64,000 nucleotides of DNA, taken from Petrosia ficiformis (Eukaryota > Porifera > Demospongiae > Haplosclerida > Petrosiidae). Positions 33,380 through 43,077 of this stretch are shown in pieces. Below the pieces are notes generated by a model. The model worked only from the letters and a program-made list of their open reading frames with translations. It did not search any database and had not been told where the DNA came from. The position numbers and the translations under genes are program-made. The DNA lies in contig OX345642.1 in NCBI GenBank assembly GCA_947044365.1, positions 3,409,598 to 3,473,597 on the forward strand, written 5' to 3'. The first letter of the stretch is position 1. Each line of letters opens with the position of its first letter.

Positions 33380-35431
33380 ATGTGTTTTAAAAACGTTTTT
33401 GTTGAAACAAATCGCTCCCCTCCAACCTATGATACCACTCAAAATGTTGCTCAGCAGAGCGATATGGCTATGCTTTCCAACTTTCAACTCTCTGATACGC
33501 CTGTGTACGTAGATGGATATTCTACTAGTTCTCCTGGAGATGTGTTAGATCCATTTCAAACTTCACCGCTGAGTCACAATGTTGTAAATGATTTGTTTCC
33601 TTTTTGCGATACACAGCAGATTCCTGTAAGCAGAGATCCCCAATCTACGAATGATCTCCCACTTGATAGAAAACCTGTCTTTGCTGGCTATGCCAGGCCC
33701 CCAGAATATGCTTACCAGAGGCCTTCTGACTATTCACATTTTCCTTATTTTCTTCAAATACAGGGTTTAGATCTAGGTCCAGACGTTAACCAGTTTTCTC
33801 CTGAGGAAGATCTGGATGTCAAATTCGGTATGACTCCTGCCACATCACTGAACAATACAGGAAATCTTCAGACGCCGACACTGTGTAAAGTGTGTGACGA
33901 TGTTGCCTCTGGCAATCATTTTGGTGTACTTAGCTGTGAAGCTTGTAAGAGTTTCTTTCGCAGAAGTGTTCGAGCTGGGGCTCGTTATGCTTGTAGAGCA
34001 AGCAGAAATTGTGCTATTGAGAAGCACACTCGCAACAGATGTCAGTATTGCAGATTGCAGAAATGTATGCAGATGGGAATGAGAAGAGAAGGTGAGAAAA
34101 ATAAATTATTACAGTGCTATTGTAATAAATCTTTCATGTTAGCATTGTATGTATAATATACTTCTCTTCCCATTATAGCTGTACAGGAAGAAAGAGCCCC
34201 ACCTGTATCAAAACTGCATAGAGCGGAAACTCCGACTCAACTTGGATACACAAGTGGTGGCAGTATGTTATTGAATCCCTCTACTATTCCCCCATCCATC
34301 CCTACAAATTACCATACTTTTGACGGACCAGTGAGCCCAGTTGTTCCAAGTTTCATGACGCAAAGTAGAATGTTTGGGTCACTTCCAAATCTAAAAGTTG
34401 GATTGGAACAAGAAAGGATGCAACAATCGGGCATGAATCCTTTATATTTTGGATCATTTCCTTCTATGGACTCTTTTGGTTCAAACAGTAGTAGACCAAC
34501 TACTCCAAATAGTGCTGGTCCATACTCGTCTTCCCAGCCAATGGCAAGTGTACCTCCACCCAACCCGTTTGGACAAGTCAGTGCATCTGTTCTTGTAAAT
34601 GCAGATGTGCAAACAGACTTTCCTCCAGAGAATGTTAATCCTGTCGATAGAGGTGTGAAACTGGAGGATATTTTTGAAGGAGCACGGCAATCACTCTTAA
34701 GAGTAATAGAATGGGGAAAACGAATTCCCGCTTTCACAGCTCTAAATCTTGATGACCAAGTGAAACTTTTGAAATCATCGTGGTGTGAACATGTTTTAAT
34801 GAAACTAGCAACACGAATTGGACCCAAAACAAACACTGTATTACTCAGTTCTGGAATAACTTGTTCCAAAGACCAGATTGAGGATCCAGAAATTCGACGC
34901 ATTGTGGAGCGAGTATCAAATGATATATCATACTGGTTTGATATTATGCATGTAGATCGTGTTGAGATGGCTTGTCTGAAAGGGATCATCCTCTTCAATC
35001 CTGGTGAGTCAATTCATGATTAGTGATAGCCTTCTCCCAATGTATTTAAATAGGGTGGGGTATTATAATATGCTATACTGTAGCACCTTTGTCCAGGTTC
35101 ACTCCTTACTTGCCATATCCTCAATCAGATTGAAATATAATATCAAGCTCTTCATCTATCTTCTTTTCTTTTTGGTATTATAGATGCCAAGGGATTAAGT
35201 GCAGGAACACGAAAGAGGGTAGAAATATTTCAAGAGCAAATTCTTCAAGCACTTGAAACAAGATGTAGAACAGTTTACCCTGTTACTCCACTTCGATTTT
35301 CCAAGCTTTTACTTCGTTTAGCTCCACTCAAAGCATCAGCACTCGAGGCTACACAACACATGGAAGTACAGAGAACTCTGGGTAATACCAAAATGGACGA
35401 CATTTTCGGTGAACTTTTGGATTTTGACTAA
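33380..35431 (+). CDS. RXR-like nuclear receptor NR-A (first of three tandem copies)
   Basis: Nuclear DNA-binding transcription factor of the RXR/HNF4 (NR2) type. Exons 33380-34091, 34179-35003, 35184-35431; both introns are phase 1 and the model codes 594 residues. The A/B domain (1-168) opens MCFKNVFVE, as in NR-B, and carries the paralog-conserved [11 protein letters not shown]. The DNA-binding domain (169-235) has canonical finger spacing, an unusual P-box ([10 protein letters not shown]) and Asp in place of the usual Gly after the first Cys pair (CKVCDD). The extension AVQEER matches RXR. The ligand domain (about 397-594) shows [23 protein letters not shown] (Arg at the RXR carboxylate-binding position), [27 protein letters not shown] and the AF-2 helix DDIFGELL. 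Dimerisation is expected from the helix 10 resemblance to RXR. The ligand is unknown. Confidence 0.95.
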
Positions 35432-35786
35432 AATTTCATTTTTTTACTCTAAAACAGAACAGACATGAATGTTTACACAAATGTACTCGTTGCATCTTTT
35501 ATTGATATTGTTTATGTTGTCAGTTTTCGTCCCACTTATTAATTTTAGTTTCCTATGCTTTTAACATTATGGTTATATTTTGATTATTTCAAAGCACTGT
35601 ATCACCACTATACTAATAATTATTTATTATTATATGTAATGATTTTCTGGATACTCTTTGCATCTTATTTTTTTCCTTAATACTTGTGCAAGCATTTTTC
35701 TTAATTTTTTTTAATTACCTACTTGAGGAGTATAAGCCCCTCCTACTTTCATCTCTGTGCCGGTGATAATTAAAATTTATTGAAAG

Positions 35787-35838
35787 GTGTTAGTCATGAT
35801 TTTTCTGAGGTCAATGTCAATATGAATGACCTTTAGTC
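35787..35838 (+). repeat. MITE-A end fragment downstream of NR-A
   Basis: Reads TTAGTCATGATTTTTCTGAGG then TCAATGTCAATATGAATGAC, the right end of the family. The rest of 35432-36200 holds 3' flank with no gene. Confidence 0.6.
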
Positions 35839-36202
35839 TATCTCCATCATCATACAATGTATGACTTTAATGGAGGATATTTTAATTACACCGCTTGACT
35901 TGCTTTCAAAAGAAAACATTTTTTTGTGAATATGCCAAGTGCATGACAATGTTTGGGGGCTGTCCAATGTTCTATTGCCTTTGATCTATTGGACGCCAGT
36001 GTGTGTTGGCCAGTAATACGTATTATTCACTTGGAATAATGCTATATACGTGTGAATAGCTAGCATTGTTTTCTGTATGATTATTGCTACACTCAGCTAT
36101 AGTAGTAATTAACATTTTTGTAAACTATTGAACTTCCTGTTAATGTTATGAATATGATAAAAAAATTAATTATTATTATTATTATTATAAAAATACGCTT
36201 AA

Positions 36203-36224
36203 TGATGTCACAAGTGGTATAAAA
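36203..36224 (+). promoter_or_regulatory. Core promoter of NR-B: CRE-like site plus TATA box
   Basis: TGATGTCA at 36203-36210 and TATAAAA at 36218-36224, about 100 bases before the NR-B start codon. The offset between the two elements (15 bases) equals that at NR-A. Inferred promoter. Confidence 0.55.
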
Positions 36225-36322
36225 CCGAATATCTATGTTTTGTCATTCATTTATTGTATAATTACTAGAGTTCCTGGATTCCAGTGCAGTGACATTGACT
36301 AGATCTCTACTAGTAACAAATC

Positions 36323-38204
36323 ATGTGTTTCAAAAACGTATTCGTCGAACCTGCTAAGTACAATGCTGCTGCTAACCAGCAGAGCGACAACACTGAATCT
36401 CAATTCCCCGATTATACTACGTATTCGAATGAATGCTCTTTGGATTTATTTGATCCGTTAAGTATCTTCAACGAAACTACAAGTCCAATGAGTCTAACCT
36501 CGGATTCAGATTTTCCAGTAACAGATTTTTATAACCCATCGCAAGACAGACAAGATGTTGATTACGGAAGCAAACCAATTTTTTGTGGCTATACGAGGCC
36601 CCCAGAGTACGCTTACCAGGCAGCTTTCAGTTACCCTGGTTATCTCCAAACTTCATCTCTTGGACCAGAAGTTAACCAGTTTTCTAGATCTCCCAAATAT
36701 GATCAGGGCTTCGATTTTGCTGTGACTCCTGCCAAATCTCTTCGTTTTACCAGCACTGTACAGACACATACTCTTTGTAAAGTATGTGGAGATGTTGCCT
36801 CAGGCAATCATTTCGGTGTGCTAAGCTGTGAAGCTTGTAAGAGCTTCTTTCGGCGAAGTGTGAGAGCAGGTGCTCGTTATGCTTGCAGAGCGAGCAGAAG
36901 ATGTGCTATTGAAAAGCTAACTCGCAACAGATGTCAGTATTGCAGATTACAGAAGTGTATACTAATGGGAATGAAAAAAGAAGGTAAAAAGTATATAAAT
37001 ATATAATATATATATTATACATAATATATATATATGTATGTGCTTGAATTGTATTATATAATATATACTAAGCTTATATATAGAATATTTATAATTTTAT
37101 TTCATCTCTTGTAGTTGTACAAGAAGAAAGAACACCCCCTGTGTCGCAACTGCACAATGACATGCTCTCTAAAACATCTACGACACTATTTCAAAATTCA
37201 CATCTTAATGACAAATCTACCCATTCCTATTCTTTATCGTCTAATACCACTATTGCTGGTGAACCAACCTCAAATTTAATCTCGAAAAGTAGAAAGGGTG
37301 GCTCTCTTCCAAATTTGAAAATTACAACGGAGCAAGAAACAATGCCACCATCCTTAGACGTAAATTCCTCAATCAGTAGTCTGATTCATTCTGTTGAGAG
37401 TATCCCTGTCACGCAAAACAGTGTAGACTCACACGTTAGTGCTTCTATACTTGTAAATGCAGACATACAAACTGACAGACTTCCGGTAGAGAATGTTACC
37501 ACTGCAGAAGGAAGAGTGACAGTAGAGGAAATTTTTGAAGGAGCACGACAATCACTGATGAAAGTAATAGAATGGGGAAAACAAATACCTGCTTTTATTT
37601 CTTTGAAGTTAGAAGACCAAATCATACTTTTGAAGTCATCATGGTTTGAACATGTGTTAATGAGGCTAGCCATGCGAATTCAACCAGAATCCGGCAGTGT
37701 ATTACTTGGTTCTGGGATAACTTGCTTCAAACATCAGATTGAGGATCCAGACATTTGTCGTATTATAGAACAAGTATCAAATGATATATCGTACTGGTTT
37801 GATACTATGCATGTAGATCATGTTGAGATGGCTTGTCTGAAAGGCATCATTCTTTTCAATCCCGGTGAGTTAATTTTCACTATCACTTGAATTTGAATTG
37901 GTATTATGTTTAAAATATTATTGTTTTACATCTTGCCTTTTCTTTAATTGATATAGATGCAGCTGGACTAAGTGCAGGAACAAGAAAGAGAGTAGAAATA
38001 TTTCAAGAACAAATTCTTCAAGCACTTGAAACAAGATGTAGAACAGTCTACCCTGCTACTCCACTTCGATTTTCCAAACTTTTACTCCGTTTGGCTCCAC
38101 TCAAAACATCAGCACTCGAGGCTACACAACACATGGAAATACAGAGAACTCTGTGTAATACCAAAATGGATGACATTTTTGGTGAACTATTGGATTTGCA
38201 CTAA
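36323..38204 (+). CDS. RXR-like nuclear receptor NR-B (second tandem copy)
   Basis: Same family and intron positions as NR-A. Exons 36323-36983, 37115-37864, 37957-38204; phase-1 introns, 552 residues. The N-terminus MCFKNVFVE matches NR-A, then the A/B domain diverges except for [11 protein letters not shown] and EVNQFS. The DNA-binding domain starts at Cys152 ([15 protein letters not shown]) with the same P-box EACKS and the RXR-like extension VVQEER. The ligand domain has GKQIPAF, AMRI (conserved Arg), [27 protein letters not shown] and AF-2 DDIFGELL. Exon 3 is strikingly close to that of NR-A: about 21 differences in 248 bases by hand count. Likely a duplicate acting on related DNA sites, perhaps as a dimer partner (inference). 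Confidence 0.95.
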
Positions 38205-40340
38205 ACTATTATCTTTTTAAAACTAAACAAAAGTTTGCTATTATTACTTTGTTTTGTTTGTTTTATTGTTGTGTAGTGTTGTGATACTGTTATATTCGAT
38301 TTATTTTTGTGCCATTAATTTTACTATTGTGGTATGTGTTCGAACACAGCATCCACCATAACTTATTTTATTATTTTCTGCTTATTGAACAGACTCTTTT
38401 CTTATTCTTGCATTTTTCCTAATTGATAATTCTAAACATTTAAAAAAGTAATTTACACACTTCACCTGACAAAACAATGCCTGGGTTCATTATTACTAAG
38501 TTATGTTGCTGGCAGGAGAGATGTCCCTATACATTGATTTAGTGAACTCTGGTTATGGTGTTTATGATAGGCTTCATACTCTGCAATACTCTGTAATTTT
38601 ACTTCAAACTTAATTATTTTTCATAAAAACAGTCTTATTTTATTCCTTATATGAAGAAGCAACATTAACCTTTATTTTAATCATTTTAATGAATTTTGCC
38701 TTATTTATTTATACAAAGAATAATCCATAACGCTTGTATTCTATGTTTTCAATATTTATTTAGGGTTATCTTAATTAACTTTATTAAACACAATAAAATA
38801 TTTCCTCTTTAGCTGAAGAAGGCCCTCAGGCCAAAACAAATATTTTACTGTTGTTATAATAAAGTTTAAGATTCACCACAATGAATAAACAAATCAAAGT
38901 TCAATGTGAGGGTTTATACTCTCAAGTGAACTTGAATATAAGTAAAAAAGACAACACGTCAGTTCACTATTCTTGGTTTCCAATGTACAGACGCTCTATT
39001 TATCTGTATAGAATGAAATCGTGTACCTTAATATGATCAGGGAATCAAATATCTGGCTTTAATAAAGCTGAAAACCAAATGAAACTCTTGAGATCATCAT
39101 GGTTTGAACCTTAACACCTGAATTAGGAAAAAAGACGATACATATTAGACAAGCTAAATAATAACTATACGCATAATACAAACCATGCATGTATGACCAT
39201 TTTTCTTGCCAATTATATGATCTTTTAAGTTAGTTACATAGTAAATTTATTTTCTTGTATTTTTTAATGATTATCATGTCATTAATCTTATATCTTAATG
39301 CATCTTTCTTCATAGACATAGCATATTATCTACGTATAGCACAAAAGATCCCCTCTACTCAACTATTTATAATGATAAGAACATTAAATTTTTAAACTCA
39401 AAGCCAAAACTAGTTCTTAATTCTTACATTTGCACTTGAAATTTGCATCACAGAAACAGTAATTAAATATAGACAAAGAAGGCTGCTGTAAAATCATTGA
39501 CCTGATTGGTAAAATAATCACTCATCTGATTTACACATGAAAACTGATGATTTTTACTATAATGGTGACGAAAATGCTAACAATGCAACAAAGTCATATG
39601 TTGCTCTCTGTCTCAAGTGATGAAAGTCTCGTTATTGTACTGTGCATGGTTTCAAAATTCTAAATTTTTAAGTGCTGCAATGCTAGCCATGTGAACGTCT
39701 ACATACATGTGCATGTAGCAAATATTTATGACCGATTTTATTCTTTAGGAAGTTAGTCAAACATTTTGTTATTGTCAGTTATTTATTCATTAAAGTAATT
39801 CATATAGTTATAGTTGAAACTCACAATGCCTTACTAAAAGAGGTTTTAGTTATGGTTAACATAATTCAATTCTGTCGACATTGCATTTGGCTGTAATTAT
39901 ATATAATTATTATATTATAATTATGTGATAGAGCAAGAGTATTATGCAATCTAATTATGTACAATTATAGCTCCAGATCAAGATACTGCTTTGCATATAT
40001 CAATATATATGGTAACAGATTGTTAGTTTAAGTGCTGTGTAATAAGTGTAATTATGTAACAGATCAGAGTTCATCATGGTTTGCAAGGAATTTCAAAACT
40101 GGTACTTTTGAAATGTTTATAGTTCATGTGAACAGAAAAGTGCAAGTGAGAGTGCTTCTCTGTGCAACATATGGAATGAAACTGAGAGTGCCTGCATCTG
40201 TGAGATAAGCAAATTCTACTGGTATACTCTAGAGTCAACCAGATATTCCAGAAATTGCCGGAACAGTATTAAGTTCACGGGCTTAATTATTACACTTCCG
40301 GTACGCATTTCCTGTTCTCATTTTATTTTTGTATAACTAT
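38205..40340. other. NR-B to NR-C spacer
   Basis: Contains the receptor relic at 39058-39117 and an element at about 38780-38875 with inverted TTTATTA-type arms around a CTGAAGA...CCAAAAC motif. Otherwise AT-rich with no gene seen. Confidence 0.65.
39058..39117 (+). pseudogene. Decayed fragment of a fourth RXR-like receptor (exon 2, helix 3-5 region)
   Basis: One plus-strand frame reads ENQMKLLRSSWFEP and then stops at TAA. This matches [14 protein letters not shown] of NR-C and the equivalent of NR-A and NR-B. The bases around tcatcatggtttgaac (about 39096-39111) are nearly identical to the paralogs. Sequence before and after is no longer recognisable. It is best explained as the remnant of another tandem copy or a partial duplication between NR-B and NR-C. 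Confidence 0.75.
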
Positions 40341-40342
40341 AG

Positions 40343-40350
40343 TATATAAA
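40343..40350 (+). promoter_or_regulatory. TATA box of NR-C
   Basis: TATATAAA 45 bases before the NR-C start codon. Unlike NR-A and NR-B there is no CRE-like site at the 15-base offset. Purine-rich/GGAA-type sites (TTCCGG near 40303, TTTCCTG near 40308) lie upstream instead. Confidence 0.5.
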
Positions 40351-40394
40351 GAAATTCTGCCTGGTGCAATTGCTGCGACAGATCTTTTGTAATA

Positions 40395-42456
40395 ATGATG
40401 TCTTACGAAAACCCCTTCATTGGTAATGAGCACGACAAGTTTAAATTTCATGAAGTTGGATACTCTCCTTATGAAAGTTCAGATTTATTCAATCCATTTC
40501 CATCCACACCTCTGAGCGTTTTCAGTGAACAAAGTGCAAGTCCAGAGAGGGACTATACAACTCCAGTAACTGATTTGTATAACACATCGCCACTCTCTAG
40601 TGATAGACAAACTCTTGATCACATGTCACTTCGAAGCAAGCCTATTTTCAGTGGCTATGCCAGGCCCCCAGAGTATGCCTACCAGGAGGTTTCTGGTTAT
40701 TCAGATTTTCCTGGCTATCTCGAGATGCATAACATTAGACCAGACGTTAGCCAATTTTCTACCAGTAATGATCTGACCTTTGAATTTGCTGTGACTCCTA
40801 CTACATCACAGACTTTTATCAGTACTTGTAAAGTATGTGGGGATACTGCCTCGGGCAATCATTTTGGTGTACTAAGCTGTGAAGCTTGTAAGAGCTTCTT
40901 TCGGAGAAGTGTACGAGCTAAGAACTCTTATGCTTGCAGAGCCAATAGAAACTGTGCAATTGAAAAGCTCACTCGCAACAGATGTCAGTATTGCAGATTA
41001 CAGAAGTGTATACTAATGGGAATGAAAAAAGAAGGTAAAAAGTATATCAGTAAAATAATAATTATTATCTAAAGTTATGCAACTATTGTGTATATACATA
41101 ATGTCATATATACTGATTGATTGGATTTTTACAAGCATGCATGTGCATGGTATCCCTTGCTTTGTTTCTAGGTATATACGGAGATTTAGTGGTACCAGAT
41201 CTAGATCAAAGAATTCATGTGTGATGAACATTTTTTGATTGAATATTAATTAACGGAAACTGTAAACTTAAAATTACATGACTATTTATTATAAGTCGAG
41301 CTGAAAACATTTGCCTAATAGAAAACAAAGCAGGCTGTGATGAAATATGCACATACGTAACTAGGCAAAGAAGATCATAATAGTTGCGCAAATTTCAAAT
41401 CAGTCATTACAATTTCTTTTTATTCATGAACAGTTGTACAAGATGAAAGAGTGCCACTTATGTCAAAACCTTGCCAAGCATCACTTCAACCACAGTATCA
41501 ATATTCATATGATTGTCATAGTCGTCCACATTCCTTATCCTCTACCGAAAATACTGACCGTAGACCAGCCAGAAAAAAAGGTGGCTCTCTTCCAAATCTG
41601 GAAATTGAATTGGAGGAAGTAACAAGGCTACAAGACTCAGACAGTTCCTCACTCTATAGCAGCGTGATTCCTTCAAATGATGCTAGCCATTGTACTCCAA
41701 ACGCTGCACACTCTAGAGAAATCACTGCATCTGTTCTTGTAAACGCAGATCTACAAACTGATACACCTCCAGAGAAAGTTTCCACTTTGACAGGAAATGT
41801 GTTGTTGAAAGACATCTTTGAAGGAGCACGACAGTCACTCTTGAATATAATAGAATGGGTGAAACAAATACCTGCTTTTACTGCTCTAAATTTACAAGAC
41901 CAAATGAAGCTTTTGAAGTCATCATGGTTTGAACTTGTGTTAATGAGGCTAGCCACAAATCTAAGACAGGAATCCGGTAGTGTTTTACTTGGTTCTGAAA
42001 TAAAATGTTTCAAAGATCAAATTGAAGATCCAGATATTCGTCGCATTATGGAACAGGTGTCAAATAATATATCATACTGGTTTGATACTATGGATGTGGA
42101 TCACGTTGAAATGGCCTGTTTGAAAGGAATTGTTCTTTTCAACCCTGGTGAGTAGATTTAGTATAATATAATATCAGATGCATCTTTCATCGTGTTTCTT
42201 GATCATATATATAGATGCCAAAGGATTAGATCCAAATACAAGAAAGACGGTAGAAATACTTCAAGAGCAGAGTCTGAAAGCACTTCAAACAAGATGTAGA
42301 ACAGTCTACCCTCTTGCTCCACTTCGATTTTCCAAACTTTTACTTCGTTTAGCTCCACTCAAAGTATTTGCATTTGAAGCTAAACAACATATGACAGTAC
42401 AGAGAACTTTGGGTAGTTCCAATGTGGACAACATTTTGTGTGAATTACTTGATTGA
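40395..42456 (+). CDS. RXR-like nuclear receptor NR-C (third tandem copy)
   Basis: Exons 40395-41034, 41434-42147, 42215-42456; phase-1 introns at the same positions as NR-A and NR-B; 531 residues. It starts MMSYENPF rather than MCFKNVFVE but keeps [11 protein letters not shown] in the A/B domain. The DNA-binding domain begins at Cys145 with P-box EACKS, then VVQDER. The ligand domain has [48 protein letters not shown] and a shorter AF-2 region NILCELLD. The Arg present in NR-A and NR-B (ATRI, AMRI) and in RXR is Asn here (ATNL, codon 41958-41960). This suggests altered or lost acid-ligand binding. Most diverged of the three. Confidence 0.94.
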
Positions 42457-42549
42457 ATACATTTTTTTCTTTATTATGCATTATATATTATATATGTATT
42501 TTTGAATTGAATTAAATTTATTATGACTATGGATTAACAGTCTAGCTAA

Positions 42550-42782
42550 AGTCTATTCACATTCACAATGACCTCAAAATTAGGTTGTAATAACTTTATA
42601 TGTACCATAGTGTATAGTTATTATCATAAGATTAATACATGATTATACTGTAACTCAGCAAATGTATTGAAATTTGGCATATATAAAAAAGAATGGGAAT
42701 GATAATCATAATTATGGCAGGAAAAAAGATTGTCGTTATGAACATTTTTCTGAGGTCAAGGTGAATGTGAACGACCTTTATT
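42550..42782 (+). repeat. MITE-A copy just downstream of NR-C
   Basis: Complete-looking copy: TTCACATTCACAATGACCTC at the left, TGAGGTCAAGGTGAATGTGA at the right, 94 bases after the NR-C stop. Confidence 0.85.
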
Positions 42783-43077
42783 AGTGTTGTTTTAGCATGA
42801 CACCGAATAATGACCACTTTAATTAGCTGTACTAGTTTCACCAAATTTTAGTTGTGTATAATTATAATATTATTATGATTAACAAAAAAAAAAAACCCCA
42901 GCTAACTAACAGTCTCAATTCGCTATCTAGTCCTAATAGCGACGACTCGCCGAATAGCAAAATTAACACGTGATCACTTATATTTGATTGGTTAACCAAC
43001 TACGCGCATTATAATCGCAAGTTGCAGCTGTATTCTGAGTATTCTCATAGTCTGACACAGTGATACTTCATCAAGAT

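Noticed and set aside
34309..34998. 229-codon antisense frame within NR-A exon 2
   Set aside because: Shadow of the receptor coding strand; no independent signals.
40068..40095. Possible second receptor relic (ttcatcatggtttgcaagg)
   Set aside because: Only about 15 matching bases to the exon 2 SSWFE region; too short to support.
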